From the NCBI RefSeq assembly GCF_002514725.1, contig NZ_NTLB01000002.1, forward strand, positions 162,087-226,086: 64,000 nucleotides of DNA, written 5' to 3'. Position numbers and translations under genes: made by a program. Positions 38,727 through 46,418 of this stretch are shown piece after piece. The stretch comes from Mangrovitalea sediminis (lineage in GTDB: Bacteria > Pseudomonadota > Gammaproteobacteria > Pseudomonadales > Oleiphilaceae). Within the stretch, counting starts at the first letter, position 1; each line of letters begins with the position of its first letter. The notes under the pieces were generated by a model. The model worked only from the letters and a program-made list of their open reading frames with translations, had not been told where the DNA came from and ran no database searches.

Positions 38727-39494
38727 TCAGTTCCGGTAGGACGGGTCTTCGCGATCGAGTTGCCGGATCAGTCCTTTCCAGGCCAGTCCTGCAATGGCGG
38801 GTAAGCCTTCCGACTGTTCATAGGTGGTGTCGATGGCCGCTTGACTCGGCCAATGCAGATTGTCGCTGGCCTGGGCCTGAACCTGGATTTCACAGGCCTT
38901 GATTAGGAAGTAGGTCCAGATAAAGGCTTCGGGAACACTGCGGCCGACGCTGAGGGTGCCGTGGTTACGCAGCAGCATGATGGGCTTGTCGCCCAGGTCG
39001 TGGATCAGGCGCTCCCGCTCGTCGAGATTCAGCGCAACGCCTTCATAGTTGTGGTAGGCAACATGCTTGTGCACCAGCATGGCGGTCTGACTCAGGGGCA
39101 GCAGACCATCGGCCTGGGCTGATACGGCGACGCCGGGAGCATAGTGGAGATGCATCACCGCGCCGGCTTCCGGACGAGCCATGTGCACGGCGCTATGGAT
39201 CGTGAAGCCTGCCGGGTTGATGCGTTTCTCCGGATCGGCATCGACCACTTGGCCGTCCTCGTCGACCTTGACCAGTGACGACGCGGTGATTTCATTGAAC
39301 AGCTCACCGTACGGGTTGATCAGGAAGTGATGTTCCGGCCCGGGTACCCGGGCCGACAGATGGGTAAAGATGAGGTCGTCCCAACCATAACGGGCGACCA
39401 GCCGGTAACAGGCGGCCAGCTCCATGCGGACCTGCCATTCCGCTTCGGATATGTCGGTGGGGCGTTGCGAAAGGGTTTCCGTGGGCACGTGCAT
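38727..39494 (-). CDS. Class II aldolase/adducin family protein
   Basis: 255 residues. Zinc-binding histidines of the class II aldolase fold are visible in 'AVMHLHYAPGVAV' and 'MLLRNHGTLSVG', with 'THLSARVPGPEHHFLINPYG' at the substrate/phosphate region. Members cleave aldols or are structural (adducin). The substrate here is unknown. ATG 39494 has AGGAGG 5 nt upstream; the frame opening at 39533 would lie within the 14-bp repeat array and is not used. It is divergent from the metallo-beta-lactamase gene. Confidence 0.88.
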   Translation of the reverse strand: MHVPTETLSQRPTDISEAEWQVRMELAACYRLVARYGWDDLIFTHLSARVPGPEHHFLINPYGELFNEITASSLVKVDEDGQVVDADPEKRINPAGFTIHSAVHMARPEAGAVMHLHYAPGVAVSAQADGLLPLSQTAMLVHKHVAYHNYEGVALNLDERERLIHDLGDKPIMLLRNHGTLSVGRSVPEAFIWTYFLIKACEIQVQAQASDNLHWPSQAAIDTTYEQSEGLPAIAGLAWKGLIRQLDREDPSYRN

Positions 39495-39513
39495 TGAGCC
39501 TCCTACTTTTTTA

Positions 39514-39583
39514 GAGCGTTTAGCCTGGAACATTTAGCGATGAACATTCGGCTGAGAACGCCTGGTTAAGAACGACCGGCTAG
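39514..39583. repeat. Degenerate 14-bp tandem repeat array (five units)
   Basis: Five head-to-tail units of exactly 14 bp: GAGCGTTTAGCCTG, GAACATTTAGCGAT, GAACATTCGGCTGA, GAACGCCTGGTTAA, GAACGACCGGCTAG. GA-C at the 5' side is kept in all and a GGCT/AGC-like core in most. The period is not a multiple of three and the array lies between divergent genes, so it is probably a regulatory or protein-binding array. Confidence 0.6.
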
Positions 39584-39656
39584 ATACGGTACGACTGAAA
39601 GCGAGACGGCCACTGGGTCGATTATGTACCCCTTCCGAGGGGATCGGGGAGCGATA

Positions 39657-40673
39657 ATGTCTGATGGTTTGTATTACCCCTGGCCTGAAGCGCCGGTGCC
39701 GGGGGGATGGCGCGAAGTCGCGCCGGGTGTGCGATGGCTGCGCCTGCCGCTGCCTTTTGCACTGGATCATATCAATGTCTGGCTGCTGGCCGATGAGGAT
39801 GGCTGGACCCTGGTCGACACCGGCATCGGTTACACGAAGATCCAGCCGGTCTGGCAGACGTTGTTCGAGACGGCCCTGGAAGGTCGTCCGCTGCGCCGGA
39901 TCCTGGTGACCCATTATCACCCGGATCATGTGGGGCAGGCCGCCTGGTTGTCGGAGCACTTTGGGGCGCCGGTCTGGATGGCGGAGGAGGAATACGCGTT
40001 GGCCAGTCGTTTGCTGTCGGTCAGCGACGAAGAGTCCAGCGCCCGCATGGCGGACATGATGGTTTCGCACGGCTTGAACGGTGATCTGCTCGAGGGGCTT
40101 CGCCGTCACGGCAATGGATACCGTCGTATGGTCAAGCGTTTGCCTGAAACCGTGCACTTCCTGCGGGATGACGATGTCATCACCGTGGGTGACCGTCAGT
40201 GGCGTGTGATCATCGGACGTGGGCATGCACCGGAGCATATCTGCCTGGCCAGCGAGAGCGGCGACCTGCTGATCTCCGGTGATCAGGTGTTGCCGCGTAT
40301 TTCCACCAATATCAGCATGCGTCCGGGGGAAGAGAGTATCGACCCGCTGGGGCTGTATCTGGCATCGCTGGAACGGCTGTCCGCCTTGCCCGCGTCGATC
40401 CGGGTATTGCCTTCCCATGGCTTGGTCTTCGACGGCCTGCATCATCGGCTTGATGCCCTGGCGGCACATCATCGTGTGCACCTGCAGCATTTGTTGGACG
40501 CCTGCGACAAGCCCCAGACTGCGGCGGATGTTCTGCCGGTACTGTTCAAGCGCGAGCTGGACGGACATTCGATCCTGTTCGCCATGGGGGAGAGTATCGC
40601 TCACCTGCACCACCTGCATCTTCAGGGAAAGCTGCGGCGCTCGGAAACCGAGCCCTACCGCTACGCACGCTAA
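39657..40673 (+). CDS. Metallo-beta-lactamase fold hydrolase
   Basis: 338 residues. Metal ligands are 'VTHYHPDHVGQA' (HxHxDH), 'GRGHAPEHICL', 'ISGDQVLP' and 'LPSHGLVF'. The N-terminal part ('PFALDHINVWLLADEDGWTLVDTGIG') is the usual MBL start. In catabolic CoA clusters such proteins are often thioesterases or lactone hydrolases; no substrate can be named. GGGGAG is 6 nt before ATG 39657. Confidence 0.9.
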   Translation: MSDGLYYPWPEAPVPGGWREVAPGVRWLRLPLPFALDHINVWLLADEDGWTLVDTGIGYTKIQPVWQTLFETALEGRPLRRILVTHYHPDHVGQAAWLSEHFGAPVWMAEEEYALASRLLSVSDEESSARMADMMVSHGLNGDLLEGLRRHGNGYRRMVKRLPETVHFLRDDDVITVGDRQWRVIIGRGHAPEHICLASESGDLLISGDQVLPRISTNISMRPGEESIDPLGLYLASLERLSALPASIRVLPSHGLVFDGLHHRLDALAAHHRVHLQHLLDACDKPQTAADVLPVLFKRELDGHSILFAMGESIAHLHHLHLQGKLRRSETEPYRYAR

Positions 40674-40722
40674 GTCGGCGTGTTGTATAGCGTCCTGCCC
40701 GTTTGATGGCGGGGCGCCCTTT

Positions 40723-40749
40723 GTTTCGCAGTGCAAAACCTAGTTCCGT
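40723..40749. promoter_or_regulatory. Three-half-site IclR-type operator, copy 2 (possibly orphaned)
   Basis: GTTTCGC (40723-40729), inverted GCAAAAC (40733-40739) and GTTCCGT (40743-40749) start 10 bp apart, as in the other copies. No good -35/-10 pair follows at the spacing seen in copies 1 and 3. The next gene is pstS, 340 bp away and behind its own PHO box, so this copy may be a relic. Confidence 0.6.
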
Positions 40750-40909
40750 TAAATTCCGCTAGCACGAAGGTATGCCTTCAACCCCGTTGGCGTCAAGCCT
40801 GCCTGATCGGCGGCTGCCTCTCCCCACCACCGTGAAAACCCGATTGGATCGCCTCCTGCCGTCCCTCATCCGTGTGGCATCATGCTCCAGGTCAAGAACC
40901 TCAGTCTCG

Positions 40910-40927
40910 CTGTCACCGAAATGTCAT
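40910..40927 (+). promoter_or_regulatory. PHO box upstream of pstS
   Basis: CTGTCAC-CGAA-ATGTCAT matches the PhoB site CTGTCAT-N4-CTGTCAT at 12 of 14 conserved positions. PhoB binds here under phosphate starvation and replaces the -35 contact. It lies 165 bp before the pstS start codon. Confidence 0.75.
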
Positions 40928-41092
40928 GGCCCAAACGCCAATCTATCGGGCGTCCGGGACCCCGTCATTTCCGCCAGGATAGAGCGGGCATATCCGGGAT
41001 CCGGCCTTTTCGGCCACCGGTAAGGATGCTGCAGCGATCCGACATCCCGTTGTTATCGATAGAACGCATAAACGAGAGACTGAGGTATCAAG

Positions 41093-42172
41093 ATGAAAGG
41101 CATGTTCAAGGCCAAAGGCCTGCGCACCGGTTCGCTGGTGATCAAGGGTGTTCTTGCGGCGACCCTGGCAACCGCCAGTATCGGCGCTGCCAACGCGACG
41201 ACGACCATTCAGGAAACCGGCTCCAGCCTGCTCTACCCGCTGTTCAACCTGTGGGTACCGGCATACAGCAAGGCGCACCCGGACGTACAGATCAACGCTG
41301 CCAGCACCGGTAGCGGTACCGGCATCGCCCAGTCGATCGCCGGTAACGTGCAACTGGGTGGCTCCGACGCCTACCTGAGCGGCGCGATGATGAAAAAGCA
41401 TCCTCACATGCTCAACATTCCGGTGGCGATCTCGTCCCAGATGGTGAATTACAACCTGCCGGGCCTGAACGGCAAGCACATCAAGCTGAGCGGCCCCGTT
41501 CTGTCGCGCATCTATGAAGGCACCGCCACCTATTGGGATGACAGCGCCATCAAGCGCATGAACCCGGGTGTGGACCTGCCACATCACCGCATCGTGCCGG
41601 TACATCGCAGCGACGGCAGTGGCGACACCTTCCTGTTCACCCAGTACCTGTCGTTCAGCCACCCCTACTGGCACAAGAAATACGGCTACGGCACCACGGT
41701 TAACTGGCCTGCCGTTCAGGGCGAAATCGGCGCCACCGGTAACCCGGGTATGGTGCAGGCGCTGAAGGACAACCCCTACAGCGTGGCCTACATCGGTATC
41801 AGCTATAAAGGTCAGATCGACAAGGACGGCCTGGGCGAAGCCAAGCTGAAGAACCGCTCCGGCAACTTCGTGCTGCCCACCGTGGAGACAGTGCCGGCTG
41901 CAGCGGCCGCCATGGTGCCCAAAACGCCGAAGGATGAGCGTGTCAGCCTGATCTTTGCGCCGGGCCATAACGCTTACCCGATCATCAACTACGAGTACAC
42001 CATCGTCAGCGCCGATCAGGGCGACATGGCGGCACCGCTCAAGCAGTTCCTGAATTGGGCAGTAAGTACGAAAGGCGGCAACGCCAGTGAGTTCCTCAAG
42101 CCGGTGAACTTTATGCCGCTGCCGCAGAAAGCGGCGGAACTGACGCGCGCACAGATCGCCAAGATCCACTGA
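41093..42172 (+). CDS. pstS: Phosphate ABC transporter substrate-binding protein PstS
   Basis: 359 residues. A signal peptide covers about residues 1-35 (basic start, 'VLAATLATASIGAANA'). The phosphate-binding loops are 'TTIQETGSSLLYPLFNLWVPAY' (T-G-S-S), 'INAASTGSGTGIAQ' and 'VHRSDGSGDTFLF', all typical of PstS, and the C-terminal 'PIINYEYTIV' fits too. It captures phosphate in the periplasm for PstCAB. GAGG precedes the ATG. A stem-loop separates it from pstC. Confidence 0.95.
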   Translation: MKGMFKAKGLRTGSLVIKGVLAATLATASIGAANATTTIQETGSSLLYPLFNLWVPAYSKAHPDVQINAASTGSGTGIAQSIAGNVQLGGSDAYLSGAMMKKHPHMLNIPVAISSQMVNYNLPGLNGKHIKLSGPVLSRIYEGTATYWDDSAIKRMNPGVDLPHHRIVPVHRSDGSGDTFLFTQYLSFSHPYWHKKYGYGTTVNWPAVQGEIGATGNPGMVQALKDNPYSVAYIGISYKGQIDKDGLGEAKLKNRSGNFVLPTVETVPAAAAAMVPKTPKDERVSLIFAPGHNAYPIINYEYTIVSADQGDMAAPLKQFLNWAVSTKGGNASEFLKPVNFMPLPQKAAELTRAQIAKIH

Positions 42173-42194
42173 TCCGGCACGTCCGGTTTGGCCT

Positions 42195-42221
42195 CGCCCG
42201 TTAGCCTCGGAATAACGGGCG
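42195..42221 (+). repeat. Intercistronic stem-loop between pstS and pstC
   Basis: CGCCCGTTA (42195-42203) pairs perfectly with TAACGGGCG (42213-42221). Stem-loops after genes for periplasmic binding proteins commonly stabilise that mRNA and lower expression of the permease genes; the same role is inferred here. There is no T-tract. Confidence 0.55.
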
Positions 42222-42264
42222 GGGTCCCTTTCTCCGGCCTATCGATGTCAGACGACGGTTTCGC

Positions 42265-43221
42265 ATGAAGAGAAACACATGGTTTCGGTGGGGGGTAACT
42301 GCCTGTGCCTCCATTATCCCGCTGGTGCTGCTGGCGATCGTTATTTTCCTGCTGATCGACAGCTGGCCTGCCATGCGTTTCAACGGCTGGCATTTCCTGG
42401 TGAGCAACCAGTGGAACCTGGGTAACGAATACGGCGATCTGGTGACGGTCAATGGGCAGCAAGTGCCGCCCGGCGCCGATTACGGGATCGGCTTCCTGAT
42501 TGTCGGTACCCTGTCGAGTGCCTTTATCGCCCTGTTGCTGGCCTTGCCGGTGTCAGTGGCGGCTTCTGCCTTCCTGGCGGAAATGGTGCCCAAGCGTCTG
42601 CAGAACACCGCATCCCTGATGGTCGAGTTGTTGGCCGGGGTGCCCAGCGTGGTGTTCGGACTATGGGGCCTGATTGTGCTGGTTCCCTTCATGAATCATT
42701 ACATCTATCCGGGACTGACGCATGTCCTTGGCGATATCCCCTTTTTCCAACCGCCAACCGGCGCCGGATACGGTCTTTTGACCTCATCGGTGGTGCTGGC
42801 GGTGATGATTGCGCCGCTGATTACGTCGACGGTGCGCGGCGCCATCGAGAACGTTCCCATGGTGCAGCGCGAGGCGGGGCTGGCCTTGGGTGCGACCCGT
42901 TTCGAGGTCCTCGTGAAAACCGTGATTCCCGGCGTCCGCCGCGTCATTATCGGCGCAGGTATCCTGGCGTTGGGGCGGGCCCTGGGGGAAACCATGGCGG
43001 TGTTGATGGTGAGTGGCAACGCCCTCGGCTATCTGCCGCATAATATCTACAGCCCCATTTCGACCATGGCGTCGTTTATCGTGTCGCAGCTCGACAGCGC
43101 CCTGCAGGATGCGTCCGGTATGGCTGAGCACGCCTTGGCCGAGATTGCATTGATCCTGTTTGCCATCACCCTGATCGTCAATGTCGCGGCCCGGGGATTG
43201 CTCTGGCTGGCGAGGGACTGA
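42265..43221 (+). CDS. pstC: Phosphate ABC transporter permease PstC
   Basis: 318 residues with about six TM helices and a large first periplasmic loop. The EAA-type cytoplasmic loop is 'VPMVQREAGLALGATRFEVLVKTVIPGVRRVIIGAGILALGRALGETMAV', where it contacts the ATPase. It starts 92 nt after pstS. With PstA it forms the membrane channel. Confidence 0.95.
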   Translation: MKRNTWFRWGVTACASIIPLVLLAIVIFLLIDSWPAMRFNGWHFLVSNQWNLGNEYGDLVTVNGQQVPPGADYGIGFLIVGTLSSAFIALLLALPVSVAASAFLAEMVPKRLQNTASLMVELLAGVPSVVFGLWGLIVLVPFMNHYIYPGLTHVLGDIPFFQPPTGAGYGLLTSSVVLAVMIAPLITSTVRGAIENVPMVQREAGLALGATRFEVLVKTVIPGVRRVIIGAGILALGRALGETMAVLMVSGNALGYLPHNIYSPISTMASFIVSQLDSALQDASGMAEHALAEIALILFAITLIVNVAARGLLWLARD

Positions 43222-43223
43222 CC

Positions 43224-44114
43224 ATGAGTTACGTGTCCAGCGAACCGGGGATTACCCCGGTTTTCCGTCCCAACAGCGCCGCTTACCGTTGGCGTTTGCT
43301 GGCGAGCACGATCGGCTGGAGTCTGATGGCCCTGATGTTTGGGCTGCTGGCGATGACGCTGGTGGCCATCATCGCTTTCGTGATCATTCGCGGTGGCGCC
43401 AATATCAGTTGGGCGACATTCACCCAGACCACCCAGAGCTATCACGGCCTGATCAACGCCATTGAAGGGTCTGTCCTGGTCACGTTTGGCGCCTTGCTGA
43501 TTGCGGCTCCGGTCGGCATCGTCACCGGTATTTTCCTGTCCGAATACCAGTATCTGAAGACAGCACGGCTGTTCAGTTTCCTCTGCGATGTCCTGATCGG
43601 CGTGCCCTCGATTGTGTTGGGGATGTTCGGCTATATCGCCATGGTGAACTACCTGGGGTGGCAGTTTTCCCTGCTGGCCGGGTGCATCACGCTGGCAGCG
43701 ATGATCGTTCCCTACATCGCGCGTACCAGCGAAATGGCGTTATTGCAGGTGCCCGGCAATATCCGGGAGGCGGCCTACGCACTGGGCGCCGGTGACCGCA
43801 CGGTGATATTCCGTGTCGTGCTGGTCAGCTGCGTTCCGCAGATCCTCAACGGCGTGCTTTATGCGGCGGCGATCTCGATGGGGGAGACTGCACCACTGAT
43901 CTATACCGCCGGTTGGTCCAACTACAGTTGGAACGGACACTTCTTTCACGAACCGGTTGGCTACCTGACCTACGTAATCTGGAGTTTCATCAGCGAACCC
44001 TCCGCCGCGGCCCATCAGCTGGCTTACGTGGCAGCATTTCTGACCACCCTGATTGCGTTGTTGATAAACCTCTTCGCGCGCAGCACCCTGCGCCGGAAAA
44101 ACGCCCCTCACTGA
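43224..44114 (+). CDS. pstA: Phosphate ABC transporter permease PstA
   Basis: 296 residues with six TM helices and the EAA loop 'VPGNIREAAYALGAGDRTVIFRVVLVSCVPQILNGV'. It begins 2 nt after the pstC stop, so the two are translated together. The ATPase gene pstB and phoU, which nearly always follow, are absent. Relative to PstC it lacks the big loop, as expected. Confidence 0.95.
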   Translation: MSYVSSEPGITPVFRPNSAAYRWRLLASTIGWSLMALMFGLLAMTLVAIIAFVIIRGGANISWATFTQTTQSYHGLINAIEGSVLVTFGALLIAAPVGIVTGIFLSEYQYLKTARLFSFLCDVLIGVPSIVLGMFGYIAMVNYLGWQFSLLAGCITLAAMIVPYIARTSEMALLQVPGNIREAAYALGAGDRTVIFRVVLVSCVPQILNGVLYAAAISMGETAPLIYTAGWSNYSWNGHFFHEPVGYLTYVIWSFISEPSAAAHQLAYVAAFLTTLIALLINLFARSTLRRKNAPH

Positions 44115-44129
44115 CACCTTGCTTCCTGT

Positions 44130-44146
44130 GGGGCTGCCGAGGCCCC
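44130..44146 (+). terminator. Weak terminator hairpin after pstA
   Basis: GGGGC (44130-44134) and GCCCC (44142-44146) pair around a 7-nt loop, followed by TTCC. It lies 15 nt after the pstA stop, consistent with the end of the operon there. The T-tract is poor. Confidence 0.4.
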
Positions 44147-44310
44147 TTCCGTCTGGGCCGGCCCGGGTTGACTTGATCTGAATGAGGAATTGGGTTGTCA
44201 GAACGCCCGTTGTCGTCCATTTTAAAACGGAAGTCCATTCCGTCTGCCGGAATTGCAGTCTCTCCGGCCACGAAGTGATCCTCGTCATCGTGAAGGCTGG
44301 TATACAGCCT

Positions 44311-44337
44311 GTTCCGCATAGTAAAACTAAATTCCAG
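44311..44337. promoter_or_regulatory. Three-half-site IclR-type operator, copy 3
   Basis: GTTCCGC (44311-44317), inverted GTAAAAC (44321-44327) and ATTCCAG (44331-44337) start 10 bp apart. It is the least perfect copy, but its distance to the next -35 box (5 bp between) equals that of copy 1. Confidence 0.55.
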
Positions 44338-44342
44338 TTAAA

Positions 44343-44371
44343 TTGACGCTCTGTTAATTCCATGCCAGATT
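44343..44371 (+). promoter_or_regulatory. Promoter of the acyl-CoA ligase gene
   Basis: TTGACG (44343-44348) and CAGATT (44366-44371) are 17 bp apart. The -35 is good and the -10 poor, as in activator-dependent promoters. Transcription would start near 44378, giving a leader of about 194 nt. Confidence 0.45.
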
Positions 44372-44384
44372 GAGCCCAGTGTCG

Positions 44385-44554
44385 AACCGGCAAGACCTGT
44401 AGGTCGCTGGTTCCGGTCGGGGCGACCCGTACCTTCGACGGTACAGGCAATGTGTGGAGCCGGGTCATCGTTCCATGTCCGATCGCATAGAATCCCGGGG
44501 CCCCTTGGGCCTCTCCTCGACATAACAACAACAGCCCAGGTCATGCGAAGGGCT
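44385..44554 (+). ncRNA. Structured 5' leader, candidate cis-regulatory RNA
   Basis: Three hairpins stand almost back to back: AACCGGC-aa-GACC/GGTC-GCTGGTT (44385-44412), GGTCG/CGACC (44415-44427) and GTACC/GGTAC (44429-44444). Two more follow: GGCCC/GGGCC (44499-44511) and AGCCC/GGGCT (44533-44554). The last lies directly before the GAGGAGG ribosome-binding site. I recognise no known riboswitch class. Its position after a plausible start site and before an acyl-CoA ligase gene suggests control of that gene. Confidence 0.4.
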
Positions 44555-44571
44555 TATGAGGAGGAACACCG

Positions 44572-46242
44572 ATGTTCGATCGCCACAAGAAGGTTTGGCC
44601 CGGTACGGCGCCGCATCATCTGACCCTGCCGGAGACCAGTCTTTCCTTCAACCTGGAGGTCTCCGCAACGCGTTATCCGCACAAGAACGCCATTATCTTC
44701 TACGACAGCACCCTGACCTACGGGCAGCTCAAGCAGCAGGTGGACACCCTGGCCGGTTTTCTGGCCAAAGACCTGGGCGTCGCCAAGGGCGACCGGGTGC
44801 TGCTGTATATGCAGAACAGCCCGCAGTGGATAATCGCCTACTACGCGATCCTCCGCGCCAATGCAGTGGTCATCCCCGTCAACCCGATGAACCTGACGGA
44901 AGAACTCAAGCATTACGCCAATGACACCGAGGCGACCGTCGCACTCTGTGGTCAGGAGCTGTATCCCAACCTTGAACCTCTGCTGGATTCAGGCCTGGTT
45001 ACGCGGGCGGTGGTGGCGGCCTACTCGGATTACCTGACCCGGGAAACCGACCTCAACCTGCCAGAGGCGGTTTCGGCCCCACGGCAGGAAATGAGCCGTG
45101 ACGGCGTCCTGCTCTGGTCCCAGGTGATGGATGCCGGGCGGACGCCGCCGGTGCTGTCGGTCGGCCCCGAGGATCTTTGCGTCTTCCCATATACCTCCGG
45201 CACCACCGGCGCCCCCAAGGGGTGCATGCATACCCATCGCAGCGTCATGGCTACGGTGGTGGGCGCGGTGTCCTGGACGCCGGCCACAGCTGACTCGGTC
45301 ACCCTGGCCACGCTGCCGTTTTTTCATGTCACCGGTATGCAGGTGTCGATGAATGCGCCCATCTATGTCGGTGCCACCATCGTGCTGATGACGCGCTGGG
45401 ACCGTTACACCGCCGGCGAACTGATCCAGCGCTACGGCGTCACCGAATGGCGCAACATCGTCACCATGGTCATCGACTTCCTGTCCGATCCCAAGGCCCG
45501 GGACTATGACCTTTCCACCTTGAGAGCCATCGGTGGCGGCGGTGCGGCAATGCCCCAGGCGATAGAGGCGCGGTTGTTCGAGATGACCGGCCTTCACTAT
45601 ATCGAGGGTTACGGCCTGTCCGAGACCATTGCCGCCACCCATATCAATCCGCCGGACAATCCAAAGGCCCAGTGCCTGGGGATTCCGGTGTTCGATGTGG
45701 ATTGCCGGATCATCGATGTGGCCTCGGGACAGGAGCTGGGTGTCGGTGAAACCGGCGAAATCGTGACCCATGGCCCGCAGGTCTTCAAGGGCTACTGGAA
45801 TCGTCCCGATGCGACCCGGGAGGCCTTCATCGAGATCGACGGCAAGTCCTTCTTCCGCACCGGCGATCTCGGCTATTACGACGAAGAGGGTTACTTCTTC
45901 CTGGTCGACCGCGTCAAACGCATGATCAACGCTTCGGGCTACAAGGTGTGGCCGGCCGAAGTCGAGTCGATGATGTACAAGCATCCGGCCATTCAGGAGG
46001 CCTGCGTGATCTCGACCCCGGACCCTCGCCGGGGTGAGACGGTCAAGGCTGTGGTCGTGCTACGTGCCGATGCGGGCAATGACATTACCGAAGAGTCTGT
46101 CGTGGCCTGGTGCCACGAAAACATGGCGGCCTACAAGGCCCCGCGAGTTGTCGAATTCCGTGACAGCCTGCCGCGTTCGGGAACCGGCAAGCTGATGTGG
46201 CGTCTTCTTCAGGAGGAGGAAAAACAGAAAGCCGGGAACTGA
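44572..46242 (+). CDS. AMP-forming acyl-CoA ligase
   Basis: 556 residues of the ANL superfamily. The P-loop motif is 'YTSGTTGAPKGCMHTH', then 'YIEGYGLSETIAATH' (A5), 'RTGDLGYYDEEGYFFLVDRVKRMI' (hinge, A7-A8) and the C-terminal catalytic Lys in 'RSGTGKLMWR'. It activates a carboxylic acid to its CoA ester with ATP. The size fits medium- or long-chain and dicarboxylate ligases such as PimA. It stands behind operator copy 3 and is followed by a porin gene 176 nt on, so uptake and activation of one substrate are plausible. GAGGAGG precedes the ATG. Confidence 0.92.
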   Translation: MFDRHKKVWPGTAPHHLTLPETSLSFNLEVSATRYPHKNAIIFYDSTLTYGQLKQQVDTLAGFLAKDLGVAKGDRVLLYMQNSPQWIIAYYAILRANAVVIPVNPMNLTEELKHYANDTEATVALCGQELYPNLEPLLDSGLVTRAVVAAYSDYLTRETDLNLPEAVSAPRQEMSRDGVLLWSQVMDAGRTPPVLSVGPEDLCVFPYTSGTTGAPKGCMHTHRSVMATVVGAVSWTPATADSVTLATLPFFHVTGMQVSMNAPIYVGATIVLMTRWDRYTAGELIQRYGVTEWRNIVTMVIDFLSDPKARDYDLSTLRAIGGGGAAMPQAIEARLFEMTGLHYIEGYGLSETIAATHINPPDNPKAQCLGIPVFDVDCRIIDVASGQELGVGETGEIVTHGPQVFKGYWNRPDATREAFIEIDGKSFFRTGDLGYYDEEGYFFLVDRVKRMINASGYKVWPAEVESMMYKHPAIQEACVISTPDPRRGETVKAVVVLRADAGNDITEESVVAWCHENMAAYKAPRVVEFRDSLPRSGTGKLMWRLLQEEEKQKAGN

Positions 46243-46292
46243 TTCCCGCCCTTGCATCCTTTGACAAGCATCTCGGCCGCGGTCGGCGCAGC

Positions 46293-46318
46293 GGGGCGGT
46301 TACGACAGCCGCCGCCCC
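46293..46318 (+). repeat. GC-rich hairpin between ligase and porin genes
   Basis: GGGGCGG (46293-46299) pairs with CCGCCCC (46312-46318). No T-tract follows, so it is probably not a full terminator. It may set the ratio of ligase to porin mRNA. Confidence 0.35.
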
Positions 46319-46418
46319 CATTCATGAGACCTGCCGACGCGGCGGTGACTGACTCATCCAATAAGGATGGGGCGCAGCCAGTGCGCACTTCAAAACAACG
46401 ACAATAGAGGACATCAAG

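Noticed and set aside
40882..41313. 143-codon plus-strand frame overlapping the start of pstS
   Set aside because: It crosses the PHO box and the pstS start and has no ribosome-binding site or protein pattern.
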